Origin: an uncultured bacterium
GTDB lineage: Bacteria; Patescibacteriota; Gracilibacteria; BD1-5; UBA2023
Length of the DNA stretch: 64,000 bases
Assembly (NCBI GenBank): GCA_903908595.1
Contig: CAIVSN010000142.1
Coordinates: 20,058 to 84,057 of the forward strand
Direction of reading: 5' to 3'
Under the pieces are notes generated by a model, which saw only the letters and a program-made list of their open reading frames with translations, was not told the DNA's origin and ran no database searches. Shown here piece by piece: positions 1 through 7,945 of this stretch. The first letter of the stretch is position 1, and each line of letters begins with the position of its first letter. Made by a program: the position numbers and the translations under genes.

Positions 1-1388
1 GTACCGGAACCGGCATATTGCGCGGGATTGTCGATTTGGAGGAGGCAGGCGTCGCCGTCGAGCTTACAGTAGTGACCGTTTATGTCCTGGCAGGAGAAGT
101 TGTTCGAGACGGTACGCCAAGTACAGGTATTCGGCTGGAGATCGGCGGAAGTGTCAGAAAGAGTCGTGACTCAGGAGAAAGTTTTAGGAACGCAAGTCTG
201 CGGAACCGGGACGAAGGCGGGAGTCGTGGAAACCGCAACGTTCGTGCCGGAGCCAGCGGATCCAGAGTTAGAAACGGGGTTGGGAGATACGGAGAGGTCG
301 ACGGGTGAACCGCAAGCGATAGCGCGGGGATCGTATACGCCGGGTTCTCAGGCGCAGTAGTTAGCCTGTTTGGAATAGTCGAAACGGCAGTTCGAATACT
401 GCGGATCGTCGCAGTTCATATCCCAAGAGTATATTAAGCCGTCGGTCATGCGGAAGTAAGCAGCAGGATTGTCGAAAGCGGTAAAATTTTTCATTTGGAC
501 GGGAGTGTGCCAAGGACCCGATTTGGAATGCACGTTGTCATGGACGTTCGAAACGAGGAAAGATCAGGATCCGGTAGTTGTCGGGGATACGAAAAAGGAA
601 ACGTTTCAAGAATACGCAAAAGCGGGGAGGATGACTTCGGCCTGCATGGACTGCTGGGAGTAGATACCGGATACCGAGTAGGAATAATTGAAACCGTCCG
701 TACCCTTGTAGGTCCAAATTCCGAGGCCGGATTTCGTTTCCATATAGAGCGGGAAAGAAGCGGGAGGCACGTAGTCGGTCGGAGGTGCCGAAAGAGTGAT
801 CCATTGCCATACGTCATCGTACCACGGAACGTCGGGAACGGTAATCACGGGTTTGGGGGTGAGTAAGACGGGAAAAGCGGAAAGCGTCATAGTGGCTTTG
901 TCGAGCTCGTAGTATTCCATGGAAGGACCCACGGAATTCGCAGGGTTGTACTTGATGACGTTGACTTTCCCCGTGTTGGCATTTTTGTAAACGAAATACG
1001 GTTCATGGAAGACGAGGAAAAGTCAATTGGACGAATTGTATATGAACCTAGGGCCGAGAATCGGGGTGTAATACGCCTGTTGCACAGTCAGATCAGAATC
1101 GAGCGCCTGTATGATTTCAGAATGCATTTCGGTAATTTGCAAGGTCATAGGGTACGAAAAGCCGGGTTGGAAAGACTTTCAATCCAAGGATACGTTAGAG
1201 AACCAAGCTCAATTATAATTAGTATACAGACCGTTTACGAAGACAAGCGGGGTATGTCATTTTTGGAAATCGGTGGGATTGGATACCGCGTTGAAAGCAT
1301 CGGCCTGGGATATGGAAACGGACGCGAGCGCGATTATGGCGAAAAGCACGAAGAGAGAGAAAGCGTAGGATTTGGCAAGGAGTTTCAT
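1..1388 (-). CDS. Large secreted protein of the phage-like element, 3' end outside window
   Basis: At least 462 codons, cut by the window edge. It begins at ATG 1388 with a clear signal peptide (MKLLAKS, a hydrophobic stretch, then SISQADA). The rest is rich in aromatic residues, Ser, Thr and Pro, and the later part has several cysteines (near residues 330-350 and 395-440). In-frame TGA codons (for example at 1023, 606, 564 and 345) are read as Gly. It is the last visible gene of the phage-like cluster, 12 bp after a small membrane protein, which is where inoviruses carry the adsorption protein (pIII-like). That role is inferred from position, length and secretion only; no homology was recognised. 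Not yet seen is the C-terminal membrane anchor such a protein should have. Confidence 0.7.
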
Positions 1389-1400
1389 GGGTAGTAAGGA

Positions 1401-1691
1401 TTATTTGGATTTGCCGAGCTGGTATCATTTCGCGGAGAGCTTCCAGATGATAGAGAAGGATATCGGAATGAGCCAGAAGAGCAGGATGAGCATATTGTAA
1501 AAATCGGAATCGACGTAGTAGGCGCCGTCGTTGTCCTGGTAGCCGAGACGGAGGAAATTCCCGGTGCCAGAGAATTCCGCGTAGCGGACAGCGGCTTCAG
1601 GTAAGGATATAACGAGATCGGGACAGTCGAGACCGGAGACGGAGGAGGAACCAGTGTCGAAGGTAATGAAGGTGCAGGTTCAGAGGTTCAT
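1401..1691 (-). CDS. Small single-pass membrane protein of the phage-like element
   Basis: 96 aa. The N-terminal two thirds is polar with few charges. It is followed by one long hydrophobic segment (about residues 66-86, YNMLILLFWLIPISFSIIW) and a short basic tail KLSAKGYQLGKSK. Two TGA codons, one near the start and one in the tail, are read as Gly. It lies between another tiny membrane protein and the large secreted protein, each separated by about 12 bp, so the three probably form one transcript. Size and topology resemble the minor coat or assembly membrane proteins of filamentous phages; this is inference from context. No family recognised. Confidence 0.6.
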
Positions 1692-1703
1692 GGTCGGATT
1701 AGG

Positions 1704-1853
1704 TTAACGGCGGGAAAAGAAGGAGACGAGCCAGCCGGCGAGGAAGAATATGAAGCAGGTGAAGAAAATCGGGACGATGTAGTTGACGAGAAAAAGCTGG
1801 AGCAGGAGCATCAGCTTGGACATGAACGCGGTAAGCAGGTTTTCGTCGTACAT
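1704..1853 (-). CDS. Tiny hydrophobic protein (49 aa), minor-coat-like
   Basis: 49 aa with a start ATG at 1853 and stop TAA. Almost the whole chain is hydrophobic (LMLLLQLFLVNYIVPIFF, then FIFFLAGWLVSFF), with an acidic N-terminus (MYDEN) and a basic C-terminus (SRR). The length, acidic head and basic tail are like pVII/pIX-type minor coat proteins of inoviruses. It follows the coat-like gene by 60 bp and precedes the 96-residue membrane protein by 12 bp. Short length limits confidence, but the reading frame is closed properly and the spacing fits the operon. Confidence 0.55.
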   Translation of the reverse strand: MYDENLLTAFMSKLMLLLQLFLVNYIVPIFFTCFIFFLAGWLVSFFSRR

Positions 1854-1913
1854 AGGCGGTTAATAATGCAGATTCCGGCCATCCGGGCGAGGGATGGCAG
1901 GGCGTCTGGACGG

Positions 1914-2294
1914 TTAACGGTGGCCGATAAAGCCTTTGACGAACCGGACGATACCATAGACGGCAGCGAGGATCACAAAGTACTTTCCGAATTGCATCAG
2001 GACGGTCAGGATGCTAAGGGTAGCATTGATTGACTGTTCCCCGAGCGCGTCGACGTCGGCCTGAGGCATGGTGATACCCGTTAGCGGGGTATACACGGCC
2101 TGGGCGTTGGCTTCCGGGACGGAAACGAGGGCGACGACGGACTGGAATGCGTTTGTAGCATAGCCAGCAGGAGTTGCGGTTCGTACCGTAACGGAACCGA
2201 GGGCGGAGACGGCGACTACCGCGAGGGAGAGAGCAATGAAGCCAGCCTTGAGAGCCTTTGACGCTTTGATTTTTTCTACGAGAGAAGCGATCAT
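1914..2294 (-). CDS. Candidate major coat protein (signal peptide plus C-terminal membrane helix)
   Basis: 126 aa from ATG 2294. An N-terminal basic segment and hydrophobic helix (FIALSLAVVAVSALGSV) look like a signal sequence or first membrane span. A polar middle follows, and then a C-terminal hydrophobic helix ILTVLMQFGKYFVILAAVYG ending in a basic tail RFVKGFIGHR. A final membrane helix with a positively charged end facing DNA is the design of inovirus major coat proteins. It is longer than the classical 50-residue mature form. The gene follows a strong terminator hairpin, as coat genes of filamentous phages often have their own transcription unit. Function is inferred from topology and position. 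Confidence 0.5.
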   Translation of the reverse strand: MIASLVEKIKASKALKAGFIALSLAVVAVSALGSVTVRTATPAGYATNAFQSVVALVSVPEANAQAVYTPLTGITMPQADVDALGEQSINATLSILTVLMQFGKYFVILAAVYGIVRFVKGFIGHR

Positions 2295-2407
2295 TGGACG
2301 AAAGTGAGAAGTAGGACAAGGGGAGTATCCGCGAGGAGTATCCGCCCGGGCCGTCATCCGAAGGTTCGGAGAACGAAGCGGGAGACAAGTTAAGATTGCG
2401 AGTTGCA

Positions 2408-2467
2408 AAAAAGCGGTTCCAGAGACTCTCGGGCGGGTTCGGGGCCGGAGAGTTTCGTGAACCGCTT
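2408..2467 (-). terminator. Large hairpin with T-tract between early and coat genes
   Basis: On the minus strand AAAGCGGTTC and GAACCGC(TTTTTT) pair to form a long outer stem. An inner pair (ACTCTC / GAGAGT) lies inside and a run of T follows. It lies in the 294-bp gap between the 105-residue protein and the coat-like gene. Terminator is the simplest reading. A packaging-signal hairpin is the alternative for an inovirus. Confidence 0.65.
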
Positions 2468-2588
2468 TGATGTTTGCTCGTGTCAATTTCCTTTCCTTTA
2501 AGAGTGCGGGCTTTTTCCGGAGTAAGTATTCGTTACAGTTCCCGGTTTCCGACGTTTGTTTTTTTATTTGGAAGCACTCCGGCAGAAG

Positions 2589-2906
2589 CTATTTGGCTGC
2601 GGGAAGGCTTTGGAAGAATTCACGAAGCTTCTGGAATTCCTGCGGGGTGAAGTGGCAGGCAGAGACGTCTTCGAAGAATGCCTTGATATCCCAGGAGTAA
2701 GCCCGGACGGTGAGGGATAGGCAGACTTCGGGGATAGCTACCACTTCGCCGGTTTCGAGCGTGGTCTTCTGGGTCACGAAGGAATCGATGGTGAGGGTGC
2801 GGTCGGGTTTTCCCTCTTCGTTGAGGGTGCCGGTATTGAAGAGCGACTTGAAATCGATTTTCTTGAATTCGAATTTCTTGACGAATTTCTTTGCAGGTTC
2901 GGACAT
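2589..2906 (-). CDS. Small basic/acidic protein of the phage-like element, unknown
   Basis: 105 aa from ATG 2906. The N-terminus is lysine-rich (KKFVKKFEFKKIDFKSLF), the middle is strand-like with many Thr and Val, and the C-terminus has a helical stretch (TPQEFQKLREFFQSLP). There is no signal peptide, membrane segment or cysteine cluster. It is the first gene after the strongest promoter in the element (2969-2996) and is closed off by the hairpin at 2408-2467, so it is probably made in quantity. Position and size would suit a single-stranded-DNA-binding protein, but no motif proves this. Confidence 0.55.
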   Translation of the reverse strand: MSEPAKKFVKKFEFKKIDFKSLFNTGTLNEEGKPDRTLTIDSFVTQKTTLETGEVVAIPEVCLSLTVRAYSWDIKAFFEDVSACHFTPQEFQKLREFFQSLPAAK

Positions 2907-2935
2907 ATGAGAATTTGTAAGGAGATGAGAGAAAA

Positions 2936-2964
2936 CCACAGACATTTGTTTTTGTTGTCTATGG
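2936..2964 (-). promoter_or_regulatory. Imperfect palindrome at the transcription start
   Basis: CATAGACA and TGTCTGTG form an inverted repeat (one mismatch) just downstream of the -10 box at 2969-2974. It is positioned as an operator or 5' leader hairpin for the 2589-2906 gene. Confidence 0.4.
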
Positions 2965-2968
2965 TTGG

Positions 2969-2996
2969 AATATAGCGGGATTTTGGTAGGTGTCAA
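2969..2996 (-). promoter_or_regulatory. Strong sigma-70-type promoter
   Basis: TTGACA (2991-2996) and TATATT (2969-2974) are separated by 16 bp on the minus strand, reading into the 2589-2906 gene. Both hexamers are near consensus. Confidence 0.75.
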
Positions 2997-2999
2997 ATT

Positions 3000-3024
3000 A
3001 AAAGTGCCAATTAATGGTACTTTT
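3000..3024. promoter_or_regulatory. 25-bp palindromic operator candidate
   Basis: Half sites AAAAGTGCC and GGTACTTTT flank an AATTAAT centre, and the repeat sits 3 bp upstream of the -35 box. It lies between that promoter and the stop codon of an RHH-like regulator gene, so autoregulation or a phage genetic switch is plausible. Confidence 0.5.
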
Positions 3025-3029
3025 AATGC

Positions 3030-3206
3030 CTATTTAGAAGGCGGAATATTGTTTCAATTCTTGTAGTGCTGGAAAAACCAGATGAGGTGAGAAACCTTGT
3101 CGTCATAAGTTTTCAATTCCACTCCGCCAATTTCGATTTTCATATCGAGAAGTTTATTGACAGTTTCGGGATTGAGCTTAACAGATTGTATTTTGCTTGC
3201 TACCAT
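3030..3206 (-). CDS. Small ribbon-helix-helix-like regulator
   Basis: 58 aa from ATG 3206 (an upstream in-frame GTG would add 11 residues). The pattern SVKLNPETVNKLLDMKIE followed by KTYDDKVSHLIWFF resembles short RHH/Arc-type DNA-binding proteins: a strand, a helix rich in Leu/Lys, then a TYD-x-V-x-x-L-I helix. One TGA near the end is read as Gly. The gene ends 6 bp from the 25-bp palindrome at 3000-3024, the kind of site such dimers bind. Downstream lies the strong promoter it may control. The family assignment is from pattern only. Confidence 0.55.
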
Positions 3207-3265
3207 GTAACGAATATGAGTATTCCGAAGAATATACACAGGAATAGTAAAAATGGAAGTGCGAG

Positions 3266-4015
3266 CTATTTTTGGGATTTAGCGGCTTTGGCTTTGGCGG
3301 CTTTGTTACGATAGTAACCGTAGTACGGGACGAAAGGCTTTTTGGGCTTTTCGTTGGAGCCGGGGTTTTGGTTGGAGCCGGGCTTTTCAGCTACGACCGG
3401 AACGAAAGCGGAAACCGCTTGGATGATCGCGGCGGCCAGTCCGGAGACGTCGGAGGCTTGAACGTCGGGAAGAGGCTTGACGGATTTCGCTTTCGGGACG
3501 TAAGCGGGAGCAAGGTACAATTCCTTTTCGACCGGATCGGAAATGGCGGATATCCAAGTTTCGAGCGGAAGTTCGGCATTGAAGTTGAGAAGGTCGGAAT
3601 AATCGGCAAACCGAATATTTTTGGATTCGCAAAACGCCTTGGCATTGGGAGTAAACCAAGAAGTAGTTACGAAGACGAGCAAGCAATCGTGCTGGCGGGA
3701 GATATCGGATACCTTGCCGTAGAATTTGGCCACTTCTCATTCATCGATGTGATAGACCGCCCATTTCTTGCACTGGACTATCAGGTATTGATTGGATCAA
3801 TCCTCTTTGGACCTAGCGGCCTTGATATCTATCCCGCCATCGTCGAATCAGCCGTTTCTGTACGAGGAAAAGCCGTATTCCGGGAGCTTGAAGAAGTCCG
3901 TGACGTACTGCTCGAAGCCCGTGGGAGTGAGGCGGTCGACGAAAGAGGAGATTATGGTGGCGTTTTCAAGTCCGCCGGAAAACCTGACGAGGTCGGTGAA
4001 TGATTCCTTGTTCAT
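3266..4015 (-). CDS. Mrr-like PD-(D/E)xK restriction endonuclease
   Basis: 249 aa from ATG 4015 (an in-frame TTG at 4045 is possible). After a leading helix region, residues about 30-90 carry the Mrr/RecB-like nuclease core. These are FEQYVTDFF, then GGFDDGGIDIKA, and YLIVQCKKW, giving the D...GID...QCK catalytic pattern typical of Mrr_cat (PF04471) enzymes. Two TGA codons inside the core are read as Gly, one of them in the GGFDDGGID motif. The C-terminal tail is low-complexity: GSNQNPGSNE repeats and a lysine/alanine end. Mrr enzymes cut modified DNA. Here the gene shares a transcript with a cytosine methylase two genes upstream. Family confident, exact target unknown. Confidence 0.75.
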
Positions 4016-4053
4016 GGATCCAGAATACCAGAATGTTTTTCGCAAGTCAAAAT

Positions 4054-5010
4054 CTAGGAAAGGGAATCGGCGTCGGTATCGGTGACGTGGGCGGGGCCAA
4101 TTACCATCTGGATGAGCTTCTGGCGGGCTTGGATTCGGACATGGTCGGAAACGGTGTTCCCGTAGATGCCGGAAGAAAGGAGCGCGGAAAGGAACCGAGT
4201 ATCGACGGATTGGGGCAGGCGGATTTTGAGGCGGCGGATTTCCTTGCGGTCCTGGAGGTCGAGGACGATGGAAATGCCGAAGAGGTGATAGGTTTTCGGT
4301 AACTTGTCCCGGTGGGATTCCGGGAAGTCCGATCGGGCTCCGGCGTCGTCATCGTCAGATTCCAGATCGAGCAACAGGTCGCGTTCGGGAGGATAGATGA
4401 AATCCGGCCGCTTGAACCGGTTCGTTACCGGAGGCTGACGATGGTATTCGACGAGGTTGTCCTTGAGGCGTGCAAAGAAAGCGGCAGCGTACTCGGAATC
4501 GACGGGAGAAATAGGGACGGCGGGGTCGCCGGAGGGTTCGTCCGTTTCGTCGAGTTCGGGTTTCGGATGGTCGAAGTCGTATTCGGCCTGGTTCGAGTAC
4601 GGCGATTCGTCGGGATCGGATTCTTCCGGGGATTGGCCGGCAAAGTCGTAGTACGGGGAAAGCATCCAAAGGACGATGGCAAGGTTGGCCAGGACAAGGA
4701 AGAGGGAAAGGAAGAGTTCGAATTTGGAGTCGGCAAGGTAGAAACCCGCAACGGAGGCCAGGAAAACCGGAGCGAAACAATCGACGAAAGACAAGTCGAG
4801 CGAGAGGTCGCCGTTTCAGTCGGTCCAGAATTCCACCCAGTATTCCCGGAAGGAGACCACCGAGAAAGCGAGGAAGAGAGAGCCAAAGAGTACGGCAAGG
4901 AACGGATGGCCGTTGTGGATGTTCGAGGTGATGGCGTATCAGGCGATAAGGCCTTGGGAGAAGAAACGGAGAATGGACAGCGTTTCGTCGAGAGATGGGA
5001 GCTTAAGCAT
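4054..5010 (-). CDS. Membrane protein with long acidic cytoplasmic tail, unknown
   Basis: 318 aa from ATG 5010. The N-terminal ~125 residues hold about four hydrophobic segments (around HPFLAVLFGSLFLAFSVV, FAPVFLASVAGFYLADS and LFLSLFLVLANLAIVLWML). A Pro/Asp/Glu-rich linker follows, then a soluble C-terminal domain with mixed charge. Two TGA codons are read as Gly. No P-loop is present, so it is not the Zot ATPase. It lies between the methylase gene (11 bp upstream) and the Mrr-like nuclease (39 bp downstream), all on one strand. Function not recognised. Confidence 0.65.
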
Positions 5011-5021
5011 AGGAAGGATTA

Positions 5022-5687
5022 TTAGTTTGGGTTTTGAAGTAATTCCAGAATCAGTTGATTCGGAATGAGGGAGCGGCGTTTGTCTCCGGCACGTCAGAGG
5101 GAGACGATACCGGCGGAAGTACAGCGGGGGACCGGGACGTGGCAGCACGAATTCCCCGATCATTCCGGGGTCTTGTACCCGCACCGGGGTTTCGGTTGCC
5201 AGGACAAATCATTCGTGAAGATATGCGTTGGCTTGCGGTAGGGGTATCAGTAGGAGCAAAAGGTAATCAGGCGGGCAAATCAATCGGACCATTCGAGAAA
5301 ATCGATCATTGTTTTCTGCTTGGCCATGTTGCCGCGGGGATTCTCGACATAGTATTTCATCGATGAATTCTTTTTGAGGTAATGTTCGATGATTTCAAGA
5401 GTCTTTTCTAGGATACGATCGCCATGGCGGGCTTTTTCGTTCTTGGCGTTTCCCAGCTTGTCGCGATAGAATCAGGACGAGGCAAAGGAAAACGTCGTGC
5501 AATCCGGGGATGCCCAGATTATGTCCGGACAAATATCGCAGTAGTCGAACGGATCGAAATCGAGGATATCCATGACGAGGTCACAACGATGCTTCGGGTC
5601 GATATCGAGGGAGATGACGCGCATTCAGAGCGATTCGGCAATCTTGCCGACGCACCTGGTACCGGCGAAGAGTTCGAGCATTTGCAT
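5022..5687 (-). CDS. Phage-type DNA (cytosine-5) methyltransferase
   Basis: 221 aa. The start MQMLELFAGTRCVGKIAESLG is the SAM-binding motif I of C5 cytosine methylases, followed by SLDIDPKHRCDLVMDI (motifs II/III) and IWASPDCTTFS, the phage-family variant of the catalytic Pro-Cys loop, with Cys near residue 59. YYVENPRGNM is the ENV-like motif VI. Six TGA codons are read as Gly. The ATG overlaps the stop of the upstream 55-residue gene by one base (TAATG), showing translational coupling. It is probably an orphan or restriction-linked methylase protecting the element; the Mrr-like nuclease lies in the same operon. The short length is typical of phage members, which lack a large target-recognition domain. 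Confidence 0.75.
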
Positions 5688-5854
5688 TATGCGGAACGTT
5701 CGAACAATACCCGGTTTATTGCCTCTACCCGGTTGAACGCGGAGATATCGAGGACGGTGAGTTTTTCGTCGATTTCGGTTTTTTGCCTTTTGAGACGTAC
5801 CGATACGAATTTTGCCCGGACGTTTTCGGGACTTTTGATTTTGGAGGTTGGCAT
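5687..5854 (-). CDS. Small basic protein, translationally coupled to methylase
   Basis: 55 aa from ATG 5854, with an AATAATCC sequence just upstream as at other starts in this element. It is rich in Lys/Arg/Glu (SVRLKRQKTEIDEKL) and ends in a helix-like segment NRVEAINRVLFERSA. Its TAA overlaps the methylase ATG. The size and position suggest an accessory or regulatory phage protein. No family recognised. Confidence 0.5.
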   Translation of the reverse strand: MPTSKIKSPENVRAKFVSVRLKRQKTEIDEKLTVLDISAFNRVEAINRVLFERSA

Positions 5855-5887
5855 ATGGGAGGATTATTTGTTTTGGAGTCATGCGGT

Positions 5888-6253
5888 TTATTTGACGAGC
5901 CTCTGGAAGTCAAGGTGATCCTGCGGTGGCGACTTTTTGCCGTATATCCGGGAAATGCCGGAATTGAACCGGTCGACTTTCTTGGCGAGGTTTTCATGTC
6001 TGGATTTGAGGGATTTCAAGTCGGAGAGCAGAAACATTTTGATAGCGAGGGTATTGTTTACCCTTTGCCGGACGAGGTTGAGCTTTTTGAGCCGTTCGTA
6101 TTCGGCGTCGAAATATTCGCGGTCGTGGGTACCGAAACCGGAGTAGAGGAGCGCGATATCCTCGTCCGTGTAATCGGTCGCCAGGACGACTTGGATATCG
6201 AGGAGCTTTTTCGGGGTTTCGGTGGGATGGGCATTATTATGTGAGTGTGCCAT
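5888..6253 (-). CDS. Small helical protein of the phage-like element, unknown
   Basis: 121 aa from ATG 6253 to TAA. A His/Asn-rich head is followed by LDIQVVLATDYTDEDIALLY and a long charged helical region (residues about 50-115) that may form a coiled coil. It sits 15 bp after rep and 33 bp before the next gene, so it is co-transcribed with the replication gene. No domain recognised. Confidence 0.6.
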   Translation of the reverse strand: MAHSHNNAHPTETPKKLLDIQVVLATDYTDEDIALLYSGFGTHDREYFDAEYERLKKLNLVRQRVNNTLAIKMFLLSDLKSLKSRHENLAKKVDRFNSGISRIYGKKSPPQDHLDFQRLVK

Positions 6254-6268
6254 ATCAGAAGGATAGGG

Positions 6269-7477
6269 TTAAGGATCGGCGTAAAGTTTTTTGAGCTGGT
6301 AGACGTCGGTAAGTTCGGCGGGGATTTCCTTGTCGGAGAACACTTCGAAACCCTTGAGGAGGAGCTTCATACCGTAGACCCGGTAGAGTTCTTCGAACAT
6401 GGCGTCCTCGGACGTGTGTTTCCTGTAGGTCTTGAGGTAGCTGGTGGCCATGAGGATGGAGCGGTTGAGTATCCGCTTCATCACGGCCCTTGATACCTCG
6501 TCCGTGTTGCGGTCGTAGTGGTCGGCGGTGAGTTCCACGTCGTGGACGTAGCGCTTGGACTCGGTGAGCTTCCAAATGTCGAATTTGTCGCCGGTATTCG
6601 CGTTTATGTAATCGGCGGCATCGGTTTCGACGCTTTTGAGAAGCGCGTTGAGGGAAGAATCGACGAGGTCCTTGATTCCCTTTGCCTTTTTCCGGTATTC
6701 GAGGCGGGTGATGGGTTTGGTGGACTGCATGTACGGCAGGTACGGCCGTTCGCCGAGCGCGACGATTTCGAGCTTGTTGTTGTCGATGATGTCGAGCGTC
6801 TTGTTGTAGATCGCGAATTGCGTGGTTTCGGTGACGGAACAGCGCCACGTTTCGCGACCTTCGGTGACGAAGTTCTTGACCCGGTTCCGGTAGCGCACGT
6901 ACTTTTTGAGGAAGTCGTGGCAATCGATGCCCTGGATGTCGAACCGGTAGTCGATCCGGGAAACGAGCCGTGGGACGTCGGGATTGAATTCGAGCAGTCC
7001 GAGAAAGTACGGCAGGAAATCCTGGTACGCCATGCAGAAGAGCCCGACGAATTCGATTTCCGAAAATATTTTGTCGGGTTCGGCCTGCGGGATGGAATAT
7101 TCGACTTCCTCACCGGAGAGGGGGGATATGGTCTTGATTACCAACGGCGGTTTGGTCGACGGCATTTTCAGGTGGATTTGGGCGATCATTTTCTCGGTTT
7201 CGCTTTGGATATCGTAGAGCTTGATCCGGTTGCTTTTGGCATAGCCGCGGAAGACGAGCCGGAAACCGTGGTCAAGAAACTTTTCGGCGTTGTTTTCCAC
7301 GAGGCCGGAGATTTGGCGGGCGAATGCGGAAGTTTCAGAGATTCGGAGCGTGAGATAGTCGATGTTCTTGGAAAAGAGGGTGATTTTGCTTTTGTGAGAA
7401 GCTTTTTCCGGGTCGGTTTTCGGGTCGTTTTCAGCATGGGGGGTTTTCGCATTTCCCCCCTTTTGAGTTTTAGGCAT
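6269..7477 (-). CDS. Rolling-circle replication initiator (Rep_trans / inovirus pII-like)
   Basis: 402 aa from ATG 7477 (MPKTQKGGNAKTPH); upstream in-frame codons extend through the hairpin and are unlikely to be used. The segment VSRIDYRFDIQGIDCHDF matches the R-x-D-x-x-x-D motif of the replication initiation factor family (Rep_trans, PF02486). Later RCSVTETTQFAIYNKTLDI and ITRLEYRKKAKG match the conserved K-Y/E-R-x-K region of the same family, found in CTX-phage RstA-like proteins and Tn916-type Reps. Such proteins nick one strand at the double-strand origin and start rolling-circle replication. No in-frame TGA was seen here. The C-terminal part is helical and charged. It is the first gene of the element next to hairpins that could hold the origin. 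Confidence 0.65.
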   Translation of the reverse strand: MPKTQKGGNAKTPHAENDPKTDPEKASHKSKITLFSKNIDYLTLRISETSAFARQISGLVENNAEKFLDHGFRLVFRGYAKSNRIKLYDIQSETEKMIAQIHLKMPSTKPPLVIKTISPLSGEEVEYSIPQAEPDKIFSEIEFVGLFCMAYQDFLPYFLGLLEFNPDVPRLVSRIDYRFDIQGIDCHDFLKKYVRYRNRVKNFVTEGRETWRCSVTETTQFAIYNKTLDIIDNNKLEIVALGERPYLPYMQSTKPITRLEYRKKAKGIKDLVDSSLNALLKSVETDAADYINANTGDKFDIWKLTESKRYVHDVELTADHYDRNTDEVSRAVMKRILNRSILMATSYLKTYRKHTSEDAMFEELYRVYGMKLLLKGFEVFSDKEIPAELTDVYQLKKLYADP

Positions 7478-7514
7478 TGGAATGCACTTTACTGTTTGTT
7501 TTTTTGGGAGTGAA

Positions 7515-7606
7515 CCACCCCCCTTTAACATGGGGGGTGGGAGAGTCCCGGAATATTGGTATTTTTCGTGGGAGCTTTTTTTGGAATGAACGAAAAAAAG
7601 TCCCAC
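7515..7606. other. Paired strong hairpins upstream of rep (candidate origin or packaging signal)
   Basis: CCACCCCCC (7515-7523) and GGGGGGTGG (7532-7540) form a perfect 9-bp stem with an 8-nt loop. A second structure at 7568-7606 pairs GTGGGA-G-CTTTTTTT with AAAAAAAGTCCCAC. The T-runs lie inside the stem, unlike a terminator. Filamentous phages keep packaging and replication-origin hairpins in the gap next to the initiator gene. Confidence 0.5.
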
Positions 7607-7716
7607 CCGTTAATTGGTGAAACTGTGAATAGAAATAGGTATCTTTGTATTTGTTTATTTGCCGTCTGCCCTTCCCTCTCGGGGATGAGGCCGCTGCGTG
7701 TATGGTTTTGGCTTAA

Positions 7717-7794
7717 TGGTGCAACCGGCGCGACTCGAACGCGCGGCCTCCTCCTTCGCAGGGAGGCGCTCTAATCCAACTGAGCTACGGCTGC
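7717..7794 (-). tRNA. tRNA-Arg (anticodon GCG), CCA encoded
   Basis: The acceptor stem GCAGCCG/CGGTTGC has one G-U pair. The anticodon stem CCTCC/GGAGG closes the loop CTGCGAA, giving anticodon GCG, and the T arm is GCGCG/CGCGC. CCA is encoded. Most bacteria read the CGN box with ACG (inosine) instead. It borders the phage-like element. Confidence 0.85.
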
Positions 7795-7945
7795 AAAAAC
7801 GCCCGTGGAGCATAGCGAATTATGGGTTTTTTGCAAGGGGAAGTCAGCATGACCTGTTACGAAATCAGTCTGAACAAAAGAAAACACCCGGATGCCACGA
7901 TGATAAAGACTGGAAATCCCCCCCTAGGGAAACGAGAATCGAATG

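Larger units (their letters stand above)
1..7606 (-). mobile_element. Inovirus-like prophage or rolling-circle element (right part; left end outside window)
   Basis: A run of co-directional minus-strand genes reads rep, two small proteins, cytosine methylase, membrane protein, Mrr-like nuclease, RHH-like protein, a promoter with palindromes, a small protein, a terminator hairpin, a coat-like protein with signal peptide and C-terminal membrane helix, two small membrane proteins and a large secreted protein. This order (replication first, coat and adsorption genes later) and the size classes are those of filamentous phages. Strong hairpins precede rep and a tRNA-Arg gene lies 110 bp beyond. The genes contain in-frame TGA codons, so the element is adapted to the host code. 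The hallmark Zot (pI) ATPase is not in the visible part and would be expected left of position 1. A rolling-circle plasmid or other integrative element remains possible. Confidence 0.55.

Noticed and set aside
4054-5010. Zot/pI assembly ATPase of an inovirus
   Set aside because: It has membrane helices but no Walker A motif. No P-loop protein was found between 1 and 7.6 kb.
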